Source: Alcaligenaceae bacterium
Lineage (GTDB): Bacteria; Pseudomonadota; Gammaproteobacteria; Burkholderiales; Burkholderiaceae
Assembly: GCA_947372575.1 (NCBI GenBank)
Contig: CANBUF010000084.1
Span: 1 to 7,336 of the forward strand
Direction of reading: 5' to 3'
DNA: 7,336 nucleotides
Shown: positions 1 to 6,284 of the stretch, piece by piece
How the letters are laid out: each line of letters begins with the position of its first letter
Numbering within the stretch: the stretch's first letter is position 1
Translations under genes and position numbers: made by a program
Notes under the pieces: model-generated
Databases searched by the model: none
Seen by the model: only the letters and a program-made list of their open reading frames with translations
What the model was told of the DNA's origin: nothing

Positions 1-573
1 AACGATTATTTCTTCGTCCTTCAGGCGACTGGCTGCGGAGGTCATGTTGCCATCCATATCTGCGCGTTTCATGTCTCTGAAACCTGTTAACTGGGCTAGC
101 AAGTAATCATGCTGCTGACCTGCGATCCGAGGAATGTGCTGGATACCCATTAGTGCAGGCCCATGGCATTGTGTGCAGTTGTATTGTTTAGCAAGTGCTG
201 GACCCAGGACGAGGTTTTCAGGTTTGGTCTGATGTGTGGGAGCTGAACGTTTTTCTGACTCAAAATATGCAGCCAGGTCATTCATTTCCGCATTACTCAG
301 ATCGGCGGCCATTGGTGACATCACCGCATTTTTTCTGTTGCCTTCCCTGAATTGATAGAGGGCTGTTGCGAGGGCCTGTTCAGGTTGTCCTGCCAAGGCC
401 GGCACGGCAGGGTCGACTGAATTGCCTCCTGGCCCATGGCAAGCTATACAGGTTTGTGCACGTGCGCGGCCCGCCTCAAGATCTGCAGCGTGAGCAAGCT
501 GGGGGATAATTAAAAAAGCCGCAGTAGCCATAGAGGCCACCACGACTGATTTCACTGAGTATAGATTCATCAT
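1..573 (-). CDS. Diheme cytochrome c (c4-like), 3' end beyond the window
   Basis: A frame with no stop runs from the ATG at 573-571 to the window edge, giving 191 codons of an incomplete protein. Residues 1-30 form a signal peptide (hydrophobic core, then LAHA-A), so the product is periplasmic. Two haem c sites are visible, CIACH at residues 42-46 and CTQCH at 133-137. Each is followed by a likely axial Met, in MSPM (85-88) and in GNMTS (about 177). Two such class I domains in tandem match cytochrome c4 and related diheme electron carriers of roughly 200 residues, so probably only 10-20 residues are missing. The ATG shares one base with the stop of the dehydrogenase gene (TAATG), and no Shine-Dalgarno is visible, so translation is probably coupled. 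A second ATG follows directly at 570-568. The likely role, inferred from position, is electron acceptor for the adjacent PQQ enzyme. Confidence 0.9.
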   Translation of the reverse strand, partial: MMNLYSVKSVVVASMATAAFLIIPQLAHAADLEAGRARAQTCIACHGPGGNSVDPAVPALAGQPEQALATALYQFREGNRKNAVMSPMAADLSNAEMNDLAAYFESEKRSAPTHQTKPENLVLGPALAKQYNCTQCHGPALMGIQHIPRIAGQQHDYLLAQLTGFRDMKRADMDGNMTSAASRLKDEEIIV

Positions 574-1835
574 TATTTTTTGTAACTAACGCGGTAGATC
601 ACACCGTTATAGTCGTCGGAAACGAGCATCGAGCCATCCCCGAGCAATTGCACATCAACAGGACGGCCCCACATCGGAGGATCTGCCTTATCGTCTGTTA
701 GAAAGCCAGTCAGGAAAGGTTCGTACTTGGTGACCTTGCCATTGGCATCGAGCACAACCCGCATCACGTCGTAACCCTGCTTGGTCGTTCGATTCCAGGA
801 GCCATGACGTGCCATAAACATATTGTTTTTATATTCGGCCGGAAACATGTTGCCGGTATAAAACCTGATGCCGAGCGGGGCAACGTGTGCACCAAGTTTG
901 AGGACCGGAGGAGTGCTCATTGCACATGTGTTGTACTTGCCGTACTCAGGATCAGGCATGTCGCCCTGGTGACAGAATGGAAAGCCAAAGTTCTCACCTT
1001 CCTTGTTCAGAACATTGAGTTCGTCGTTCGGTCCGTCATCACCTAGCCAGTCGCGTCCATGGTCGGTAAACCAGAGCTTTTTCGTGACAGGGTGAAAGGC
1101 CATCCCTACGCTGTTACGCACGCCTGTCGCGACACGCTCCATTTGTTTGGTTTTTGGATCAACGCGCAAAATCGCAGCCTGGATGTAACTCGGCATGGTG
1201 ATGTTCTGTGGCGAACCAATATTGAAGTAGAGTTTTCCGTCTGGACCGGCGACAAGAAATTTCCAGAAGTGTCCCGGACCATTGCTGGGATCCAGTCCGT
1301 CGACCACGAGCTCGCCTTTTGGATTGTCCAGATTATTTTCAATATCGTCGTAGCGGGTAATCTTGTCATGTTCGGCCACGAACAATGTGTTGCCAATCAT
1401 GGCAATGCCGTTCGGTGTGTTTTGGCCTTTCAGGATGGTTTTGACGACTCGCTTGCCATCCTTCTCGGTGACTGCATAAACATTTTTACCAATCCGATTG
1501 CTGACAAATACCGTGCCTTTGGGGCCAATGGCAAGTGAACGCGATTCTGGAACGCCATCGACCCAGACCTCAACCTTGAAACCAGGTGGCACCTTCAGTT
1601 TTGACATCGGCAAATCTTTAGCCGCGACTCCTGTCATTTTGGCAGCGAAGGGATGCAGTGTGTTTGGTTGTGCGCTGTCACCTAGCCCCTGTTTCCATGC
1701 CGGAGGCGGTTCCGCTGTCGGAGCCGTTGGTGCAGATGCAGGAGCTGCCGCAGGTGCGGGAGCCGTTGCCTGTTGAGCGAAGGCCGGCATTGCGAGTGCA
1801 AGTGCAAGCGCTGAAAGTGCGTGCTTGATTACCAT
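573..1835 (-). CDS. Periplasmic PQQ-dependent sugar dehydrogenase (sorbosone dehydrogenase/soluble GDH family)
   Basis: This 420-residue protein should oxidise a sugar or related polyol/aldose with bound PQQ in the periplasm; the substrate cannot be read from sequence. The frame is open up to 1976, but I place the start at 1835 because a signal peptide begins there (MVIKHALSALALA, predicted cut after AFA at residue 20) and an AGGAG ribosome site lies about 9 bases upstream. An Ala/Pro-rich linker (about 23-46) precedes a six-bladed propeller domain. By comparison with soluble glucose dehydrogenase, H189 in GHFWKFLVAGPDG aligns with the catalytic His, and R240 in GVRNSVGMAF with the PQQ-contacting Arg. 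The loop TDHGRDWLGDDGPNDELN (257-274) resembles the family's Ca/active-site loop. C288 and C304 could form a disulfide. It lies downstream of pqqE and is coupled to the cytochrome gene, which suggests a cofactor-enzyme-acceptor cluster. Family confidence is high, substrate unknown. Confidence 0.9.
   Translation of the reverse strand: MVIKHALSALALALAMPAFAQQATAPAPAAAPASAPTAPTAEPPPAWKQGLGDSAQPNTLHPFAAKMTGVAAKDLPMSKLKVPPGFKVEVWVDGVPESRSLAIGPKGTVFVSNRIGKNVYAVTEKDGKRVVKTILKGQNTPNGIAMIGNTLFVAEHDKITRYDDIENNLDNPKGELVVDGLDPSNGPGHFWKFLVAGPDGKLYFNIGSPQNITMPSYIQAAILRVDPKTKQMERVATGVRNSVGMAFHPVTKKLWFTDHGRDWLGDDGPNDELNVLNKEGENFGFPFCHQGDMPDPEYGKYNTCAMSTPPVLKLGAHVAPLGIRFYTGNMFPAEYKNNMFMARHGSWNRTTKQGYDVMRVVLDANGKVTKYEPFLTGFLTDDKADPPMWGRPVDVQLLGDGSMLVSDDYNGVIYRVSYKK
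1698..1769 (-). other. Ala/Pro/Thr-rich linker in the dehydrogenase
   Basis: Residues 23-46 of the dehydrogenase consist almost only of Ala, Pro, Thr and Ser, with three consecutive prolines near the end (EPPPAW). It lies between the predicted signal-peptide cleavage site and the catalytic domain, so it is probably a flexible spacer, possibly for an export intermediate or surface tether. The underlying DNA is a degenerate GC-rich repeat. Confidence 0.7.
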
Positions 1836-1891
1836 GTTGGTTGTCTCCTGATAGCTTTGATTTAATTTTTTTACATGCTGATTCAATATAT

Positions 1892-1912
1892 ACCAAGCGA
1901 TGCAAGCTTGGT
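1892..1912. repeat. Inverted repeat (7-bp arms, 7-base loop) upstream of the dehydrogenase gene
   Basis: Arms ACCAAGC and GCTTGGT are perfect reverse complements separated by gatgcaa. The repeat lies in the gap between pqqE and the dehydrogenase gene. No T-run follows on either strand, so it is not a clear terminator. It could be an operator or an RNA processing hairpin. A smaller repeat, TGGGG-taat-CCCCA, lies at 1951-1964, closer to the pqqE stop. No convincing -35/-10 pair was found in the gap, so the dehydrogenase may be read from the pqq transcript or from a promoter I cannot recognise. Confidence 0.4.
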
Positions 1913-1991
1913 GTGTTTTAAGAACCAGATTGTGTATTTTTTGCAAGACATGGGGTAATCCCCAGTTATCCTGCACTTCAATACCCTAAAT

Positions 1992-3143
1992 TTATTTTTC
2001 ACTCAGCTTGCGTGAATTGCTGTCGGTTCGAAAAATTACAGGATGTTCGGTGCTGTTGCGAAGGTGTGCAATAGAGAAATGGTCCTGGGCGCGCAGGATA
2101 ATTTTCTTAACTACATCGTGATGGGGGGATTTGGAGCAGACTGGATCTGTGGCCGACGCATCGCCGGTGAGTAAAAAGGCCTGACACCGGCAGCCGCCAA
2201 AATCCTTGCTCTTTTCATCGCAGTTCCGGCATGGTTCCTGCATCCACTGATCACCACGAAAAAAATTGAAAGCCTGGCTTTCATACCAGATTTCCCGGAT
2301 CGAATGATCCTTTACATTCGGAATATTAAGTCCAGGTAGCTGACGGGCATTATGGCAAGGCAATGCTGCGCCGTCTGGAGCGATATCGAGAAAAACAGAT
2401 CCCCATCCATTCATGCAAGCCTTGGGTCGTTCCTCAAAATAATCCGGAACAACAAACAGGATTTTGCAGCGTTTGCCAATGCGTGAGCGATATGCATTCA
2501 CTGTAGCTTCGGCTTCAATCAGCTGGGCGTGCGTCGGGAGTAATTGGTCTCTGTTTTCCATCGCCCATCCGTAATACTGGGTGTTGGCGAGTTCAAGATA
2601 TTCAGCTTCGAGCTCAAGCGCCATATCCATGATCTTTTCGATATGAGGCAAGTTGTAACGGTGCAGGACAACGTTCATGACCATGGGATAGTCATGTTCC
2701 CTGATGAGATCTGCGACGCGCTTTTTCAAGTCAAAAGTTTTTGTGCTGCTCAGAAAGTCATTCATCTCCCGCGTGGAGTCCTGGAAAGACAACTGAATAT
2801 GATCAAGGCCTGCTGTTTTTAAAGCCTTGATGCGTTGCGCACTCAATCCCACGCCCGAAGTGATCAGGTTGGTATAAAAGCCCAATTGCCGCGCCTCTTT
2901 GACCAACACTTCAAGGTCATCGCGCATCAATGGTTCTCCACCTGAAAAACCAAGCTGCGCGGCACCGAGTGCACGCGCCTCTTTCATGACGCGCACCCAC
3001 TCTTCTGTTGAGAGTTCGTTTTGAATGTTTGCGTAGTTCGTGGGGTTGTAGCAAAACACACAATGCAAAGGACATCGATATGTCAGTTCTGCCAGTAGCC
3101 AGAAAGGCTGAGTAATGGCGGGGTCATTGCGCGTGTTTTGCAT
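1992..3143 (-). CDS. pqqE: PQQ biosynthesis radical SAM protein PqqE
   Basis: PqqE makes the carbon-carbon bond between Glu and Tyr of the PqqA peptide, the first step of PQQ synthesis, in the cytoplasm, with PqqA bound to PqqD. The 383-residue length is normal. The radical SAM cluster motif is C24-x3-C28-x2-C31 (RCPLHCVFCYNP), and the SAM-contacting GGEP is at 68-71. A C-terminal SPASM domain supplies auxiliary cluster ligands: C243, C263, C305, C308, C318, C320 and C336. D314 in KDFGGCRC falls where the Methylobacterium enzyme has its unusual Asp cluster ligand. All expected cysteines are present, so the enzyme looks functional. The ATG is 6 bases after the pqqD stop, consistent with one operon. 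This gene closes the pqq block; the dehydrogenase gene follows after 156 bases. Confidence 0.97.
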   Translation of the reverse strand: MQNTRNDPAITQPFWLLAELTYRCPLHCVFCYNPTNYANIQNELSTEEWVRVMKEARALGAAQLGFSGGEPLMRDDLEVLVKEARQLGFYTNLITSGVGLSAQRIKALKTAGLDHIQLSFQDSTREMNDFLSSTKTFDLKKRVADLIREHDYPMVMNVVLHRYNLPHIEKIMDMALELEAEYLELANTQYYGWAMENRDQLLPTHAQLIEAEATVNAYRSRIGKRCKILFVVPDYFEERPKACMNGWGSVFLDIAPDGAALPCHNARQLPGLNIPNVKDHSIREIWYESQAFNFFRGDQWMQEPCRNCDEKSKDFGGCRCQAFLLTGDASATDPVCSKSPHHDVVKKIILRAQDHFSIAHLRNSTEHPVIFRTDSNSRKLSEK

Positions 3144-3149
3144 GACTTT

Positions 3150-3440
3150 TTATTGGATCCAGTCATTGTCAAAGGATGCACGAAGCATCCCTTCGATCTG
3201 GTCGCGCAGCCCCGTTTTTGCAAAGGCCTGCTCAATCTCGGTGACCAGGGTATCTACTGTGCGGGTACCATCGCAGCGCTTGAGTATCTCAGCGGCACTG
3301 ATATTGAGTTTAACCATGCCTTCCGGGTAAAGCAGCACGTAAGCTTGTTGTGCGTCTTCCCATTGCAGGCGAAATAAACGATTCAGGCGAGGCCGTTGAG
3401 GAATCGCCTCCATATTCTCGGCTTGTTTGGGTTCAGTCAT
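3150..3440 (-). CDS. pqqD: PQQ biosynthesis peptide chaperone PqqD
   Basis: PqqD is a small binding protein (96 residues here, family about 90-95) that holds the PqqA precursor and delivers it to PqqE. It is the prototype of the RiPP recognition element fold. Visible family features are the N-terminal PRLNRLFRLQWEDAQ (about 18-32), the strand-rich YVLLYPEGMVKLN (34-46), the helix NISAAEILKRCDG (46-58), and a C-terminal helix that ends near the stop. The ATG at 3440 gives the expected length; a second in-frame Met at residue 10 is possible but loses little. It is a separate gene, unlike the pqqCD fusion of Methylobacterium. It starts 16 bases after pqqC and ends 6 bases before pqqE. Its ribosome site is weak (AGG, about 13 bases upstream). 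Confidence 0.96.
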   Translation of the reverse strand: MTEPKQAENMEAIPQRPRLNRLFRLQWEDAQQAYVLLYPEGMVKLNISAAEILKRCDGTRTVDTLVTEIEQAFAKTGLRDQIEGMLRASFDNDWIQ

Positions 3441-3456
3441 GATGTGCGTTCAACCT

Positions 3457-4170
3457 TCATTCTGGATATGCATGTTCGATTGCATCGAGCATGGACCACA
3501 GGATGTCGAGTTTGAATTGCAGGATTTCCAGCGCGCGTTCTTGTTGTGCACGCGTTTTAAAATAACTCAGTGTGACTTCCAGGCCATGATCAACATCGCG
3601 TTGAGCAAGCGGAATACGCGACCGAAAATATCGTAGGCCTGGTTCATCTATCCATGGGTAGTGCTGGGGCCAGGTGGCAAGACGATCTTTGTGAATTTGT
3701 GGTGCGAACATTTCTGTCAACGAGGAACAGATTGCCTCTTGCCACGGTTGCTGGCGCGCAAAATTAACGTAGGCATCGCACGCAAACTTAACAGCGGGTT
3801 CGACTTTTTTGAGTGACCATAGCACCTCACGATCCAGTCCGACTGCGATCCCCAGATGCGTCCAGGCTTCCAGCCCGCCAGATTCCGTATCGGTGCGATA
3901 GTCGCCAAAACCATCGTGATCCAGTATGCGGGCAATCCAGCGTCGACGCGTTTCTCGATCCTGGCAATTGGACATAATGGCCGCATCTTTGATCGGAATA
4001 ATCCACTGGTAGTAGAAGCGGTTCAGTACCCATCCTCGAATTTGCTCTCGCGAACACAGGCCCGCGTTCATGCGGACATTGAAAGGGTGGTGGATGTGAT
4101 AGCTCTGGCCCTTGGCACGCAACTGTGCTTCAAATTCTTCGCGGGTCCAGGCAGTGTCGTGTTCGCTCAT
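3457..4170 (-). CDS. pqqC: Pyrroloquinoline-quinone synthase PqqC
   Basis: PqqC carries out the last step, an oxygen-dependent ring closure and eight-electron oxidation of AHQQ to PQQ, without a metal or cofactor. The protein belongs to the all-helical TenA/haem-oxygenase-like fold. With the start at 4170 it is 237 residues, slightly under the roughly 250 typical of the family. Conserved blocks are [14 protein letters not shown] (24-37), [20 protein letters not shown] (46-65), RILDHDG with H85 (81-87), GGLEAW (98-103) and RYFRSR (180-185). I prefer ATG at 4170 over the in-frame TTG at 4176. The ATG lies 2 bases after the pqqB stop and the TTG would overlap it; either way translation is probably coupled to pqqB. 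Confidence 0.96.
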   Translation of the reverse strand: MSEHDTAWTREEFEAQLRAKGQSYHIHHPFNVRMNAGLCSREQIRGWVLNRFYYQWIIPIKDAAIMSNCQDRETRRRWIARILDHDGFGDYRTDTESGGLEAWTHLGIAVGLDREVLWSLKKVEPAVKFACDAYVNFARQQPWQEAICSSLTEMFAPQIHKDRLATWPQHYPWIDEPGLRYFRSRIPLAQRDVDHGLEVTLSYFKTRAQQERALEILQFKLDILWSMLDAIEHAYPE

Positions 4171-4172
4171 GA

Positions 4173-5087
4173 TCAAATCTCGAATTGCATACCGTCAAAG
4201 GCAACTTCAATCCCGCATCGTGCAAGCTCCAGGGCTTGTTCAGAATCTTCTCGCAGGATCGGGTTGGTGTTATTGATGTGAATCAGTATCCGACGCTTTG
4301 TTGGATACGCTTTGAGTATTTCAATCATGCCACCTGGTCCGGATAGTGCCAGATGGCCCATATCCGCGGCACGCTTAGCTGACAATCCGAGACGAAGCAT
4401 TTCATCATCGGTCCAAAAGGTTCCGTCCACCAGCAAGACATCGGCTTGCTGCATGGCGCGTTCGACCTGAGGCTCAATTGCACCTAGACCAGGCGCATAA
4501 AAAACAGTTTTTCCACTTTGCGTGTCTGTGATGGACAAACCAATATTGTCGCCAGGATGGGGGTCGTTGCGATGCGGCGAGTAGGGCGGTGCCTTGCTGG
4601 AAAGTGAAATCGGAGTGAATGCCAGGTTCGCAAGCGCAGCGATACCAAAAGACTGATTGTCTGGCTGGATCAGTTGCTCGGACACGGTGCAATAGTGCGA
4701 GAGCGTATTGATAAGTGGCAGCCCAGTTTTAAGGTCTGAGAAAACCTGCTGGGTCGCATAGACAGGTAAGGCAGAGCTGCGCTCGCGCAGCATGAGCAAG
4801 CCCGTGACATGGTCAACCTGTGCGTCCATCAGTACGACCGCGGCAATGCCACTATCGCGTGCGTGTCTTGCGGGCTGCAACACGGGGTTATCTTTAATCT
4901 GGGTCAGAATGTCGGGTGATGCGTTAATTAATACCCAGTCTGAGCCTGCGCCACCAACCACAATCGATGATTGTGTCCGAGCACGTGCCTTGATTGAGTG
5001 ATTACGCACACCATCGCAATTGGCGCAGTTACAGTTCCACTGCGGAAAGCCGCCACCAGCGGCAGAGCCTAGTACACGAATTTTCAT
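4173..5087 (-). CDS. pqqB: PQQ biosynthesis hydroxylase PqqB
   Basis: PqqB is a metallo-beta-lactamase-fold protein. Recent work assigns it an iron-dependent hydroxylase role on the tyrosine or crosslinked Glu-Tyr intermediate; older work proposed a transport role. The 304-residue length is typical. The N-terminus [19 protein letters not shown] is the family signature and fixes the start. C19, C21 and C24 form the zinc-type NCNCANC cluster, and the metal-site motif DAQVDHVTG (88-96) is present with D92 and H93. GHLALSG (234-240) and the HINNTNP stretch starting at H270 are also conserved. The ATG follows the hairpin at 5097-5131 by about 10 bases, and the intervening AAAAACACC has no Shine-Dalgarno, which suggests low output compared with pqqA. 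Confidence 0.96.
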   Translation of the reverse strand: MKIRVLGSAAGGGFPQWNCNCANCDGVRNHSIKARARTQSSIVVGGAGSDWVLINASPDILTQIKDNPVLQPARHARDSGIAAVVLMDAQVDHVTGLLMLRERSSALPVYATQQVFSDLKTGLPLINTLSHYCTVSEQLIQPDNQSFGIAALANLAFTPISLSSKAPPYSPHRNDPHPGDNIGLSITDTQSGKTVFYAPGLGAIEPQVERAMQQADVLLVDGTFWTDDEMLRLGLSAKRAADMGHLALSGPGGMIEILKAYPTKRRILIHINNTNPILREDSEQALELARCGIEVAFDGMQFEI

Positions 5088-5096
5088 GGTGTTTTT

Positions 5097-5131
5097 AAAA
5101 AGAAAAAGGCCGGGTGTTGAAACCCGGCCTT
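5097..5131 (-). terminator. Intrinsic terminator/attenuator between pqqA and pqqB
   Basis: On the minus strand a perfect 10-bp stem (AAGGCCGGGT and ACCCGGCCTT, 5106-5115 and 5122-5131) closes a 6-base loop TTCAAC. A U-rich tail, TTTTTCTTTTT when counted from the end of the stem, follows. This is a textbook Rho-independent terminator. It sits 12 bases after the pqqA stop and before pqqB, so most transcripts should end after pqqA and only readthrough gives pqqBCDE. Similar arrangements, with abundant pqqA message, are known in other PQQ producers. Confidence 0.88.
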
Positions 5132-5143
5132 GTATGCAGCTAA

Positions 5144-5218
5144 TTAGCGGTTTGCGATATACATCGTGATTTCAAAACCAAAACGCAGATCAATCGCTGA
5201 AGGTGTTTCCCATGTCAT
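5144..5218 (-). CDS. pqqA: PQQ precursor peptide PqqA (24 residues)
   Basis: This 24-residue peptide is the ribosomally made precursor of PQQ. The gene begins with ATG at 5218 and stops with TAA at 5144-5146. It starts MTWETPSAIDLRFGFE and ends YIANR; Glu16 and Tyr20 are in the obligatory E-x3-Y spacing, and their side chains become the PQQ skeleton. A GGAGA ribosome site lies 5 bases upstream (5224-5228), the best in the pqq block together with that of the dehydrogenase gene. It is the first gene of the operon and is followed by a strong terminator, which fits a substrate needed in excess over its enzymes. It is too short for many gene finders, but order, sequence and spacing leave little doubt. 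Confidence 0.97.
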   Translation of the reverse strand: MTWETPSAIDLRFGFEITMYIANR

Positions 5219-5223
5219 AGTTT

Positions 5224-5264
5224 TCTCCGTTGTTTTTTAAATTATGTACTAGAGATAAAGTATA
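5224..5264 (-). promoter_or_regulatory. Candidate pqqA promoter (-10) and ribosome binding site
   Basis: A -10-like TATACT lies at 5259-5264 on the minus strand, with a weak -35-like TAGAAC (3 of 6) 17 bases further upstream at 5282-5287. That would start the message around 5252 and give a leader of roughly 35 bases carrying the GGAGA at 5224-5228. Another -10-like CATAAT is at 5241-5246 but has no plausible -35. The assignment is by eye only. Confidence 0.35.
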
Positions 5265-5288
5265 TAGAATCATTGTGATTAGTTCTAT
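5264..5288. promoter_or_regulatory. Inverted repeat in the divergent pqqA/pip control region (putative operator)
   Basis: ATAGAA and TTCTAT are perfect 6-bp inverted arms with a 13-base spacer. Nested inside is a second palindrome, AATCA-ttg-TGATT (5268-5280), whose centre is 2 bases away. Both sit between the divergent starts and overlap the proposed -35/-10 region of pqqA and the -35 of pip, the usual position for a regulator binding site. The region is AT-rich, so chance repeats are possible. Confidence 0.35.
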
Positions 5289-5302
5289 CGACTTTTTATA
5301 TT
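5273..5302 (+). promoter_or_regulatory. Candidate promoter for the iminopeptidase-like gene
   Basis: TTGTGA (5273-5278) and TATATT (5297-5302) with an 18-base spacer resemble a sigma70 promoter. Transcription would begin near 5309, only about 6 bases before the ATG at 5315. No Shine-Dalgarno is present between them (run of T, then CATCCCC), so the message could be nearly leaderless. Confidence 0.35.
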
Positions 5303-5314
5303 TTTTTCATCCCC

Positions 5315-6253
5315 ATGCCTATTAATCTTTTTCCAGAACTTATCCCGTTTCGACAAGGTTGGCTGGCTGTCGGCTCAGGCCATGAGATCCACTGGGAGAT
5401 CAGTGGCAACCCTAAGGGTATACCCGTAGTTTGGTTGCACGGCGGACCAGGCAGCTCTGCCAGCGCGTTGCACCGTCGTTTTTTTGATCCTACCCGCTTT
5501 ATGATCGTCCAGTTCGACCAGAGAGGGTGTGGCAAAAGTCGACCATCAGGCTGTTTGATTGAGAACGAGACGTGTGATCTGGTGAACGATATCGAGCGCC
5601 TCAGAACCATGCTTGGTATTTCTGTCTGGTCCGTTGTCGGTGGTTCGTGGGGGGGAGCGCTTGCACTCGCGTATGCACAGCGCCATCGAGCAGCCATTGC
5701 GCATATGCTATTGCGCAGTCCCTTTCTGTGTAGCCCTCAGGAAATTGATCTTTTTATGCGGCAACCTCCACTTGCGTGCCAGTCATCCTGGGCAGGACTG
5801 ATGCAAGCAGTGCCTGTCAGCACGAATGAAGATTTGCTGACCTATGGCCATCGCATATTCTGTATCGAGCAAGAAGTGGTGAGTCAGCTCGCGCTTGCAA
5901 GCGTCTGGGTGCAGTATGAGTCTGCGATGAACGCCTATCCCGAACTGATCGAGGATGTTGAGGTCGCTCACCCAACAGACCTGATTGCGCGTTATCAGAT
6001 TCAATGTCATTACCTGTTTAATGCTTGCTTTGTCAGCAAAGCGTCCTTACTCGCAACCGAGGGGCTTGAAGGTTTGAACCTGACTTTGATTCACGGCGAA
6101 CAAGACGCGCTCTGTCCGATCGCCAATAGTCACGCTATCGCACAAGCCGCTCCAGGCGCGCGTTTGATTGCATTGGCCGGGTGTGGACACGCACTGACAA
6201 CCCGCGCCATGCAACTTGCGTTGCTAGGCGAGGTTGCGAAGTGGGTAGACTAA
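5315..6253 (+). CDS. pip: Proline iminopeptidase-like alpha/beta hydrolase (peptidase family S33)
   Basis: This 312-residue cytoplasmic protein has the full S33 layout. It contains the oxyanion-hole motif HGGPG (42-46), DQRGCGKS (68-75), the nucleophile elbow GGSWGG with Ser111, then Asp264 in GEQDALCP and His292 in GCGHA. No signal peptide is visible. Family members remove N-terminal proline from peptides. Its N-terminus (LFPELIPFRQGWLAVGSGHEIHWEISGNP) fits the usual Pip start, supporting ATG 5315 despite the lack of a ribosome site. Oddities: the helix that in typical Pip reads IENHYF is IQCHYL here (229-234), replacing a glutamate thought to recognise the substrate amino group, and the residues after the catalytic His do not follow the usual GHSxxEP. 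It may therefore act on other substrates. It is divergent from pqqA, so co-regulation is possible. Family confidence is high, specificity uncertain. Confidence 0.88.
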   Translation: MPINLFPELIPFRQGWLAVGSGHEIHWEISGNPKGIPVVWLHGGPGSSASALHRRFFDPTRFMIVQFDQRGCGKSRPSGCLIENETCDLVNDIERLRTMLGISVWSVVGGSWGGALALAYAQRHRAAIAHMLLRSPFLCSPQEIDLFMRQPPLACQSSWAGLMQAVPVSTNEDLLTYGHRIFCIEQEVVSQLALASVWVQYESAMNAYPELIEDVEVAHPTDLIARYQIQCHYLFNACFVSKASLLATEGLEGLNLTLIHGEQDALCPIANSHAIAQAAPGARLIALAGCGHALTTRAMQLALLGEVAKWVD

Positions 6254-6284
6254 GTCACGGGTCAGCACAATCCGCGCTTTGCTT

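Noticed and set aside
1059..1538. Plus-strand open frame of 159 codons
   Set aside because: It lies wholly opposite the dehydrogenase gene, matches no family I know, and has no ribosome site; the minus-strand protein has clear conserved motifs.
1951..1964. TGGGG-taat-CCCCA as terminator of the pqq operon
   Set aside because: The stem is only 5 bp and is not followed by a T-run on the minus strand, so I list it as a weak repeat only.
1836..1976. N-terminal extension of the dehydrogenase to an ATG-like start at 1976
   Set aside because: The 47 extra codons are upstream of a good ribosome site and an evident signal peptide; they read like intergenic AT-rich sequence and would bury the signal peptide.
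4171..4176. TTG start for pqqC overlapping the pqqB stop
   Set aside because: Possible, but the ATG two codons later is a stronger start and keeps the same protein apart from two residues.
3856..4281. Plus-strand open frame of 141 codons across pqqC and pqqB
   Set aside because: It is antisense to two well-supported genes and spans their junction; composition is that of a mirror frame.
5296..5697. Minus-strand open frame of 133 codons upstream of pqqA
   Set aside because: It is opposite the strongly supported S33 hydrolase gene and runs through the control region; no recognisable protein features.
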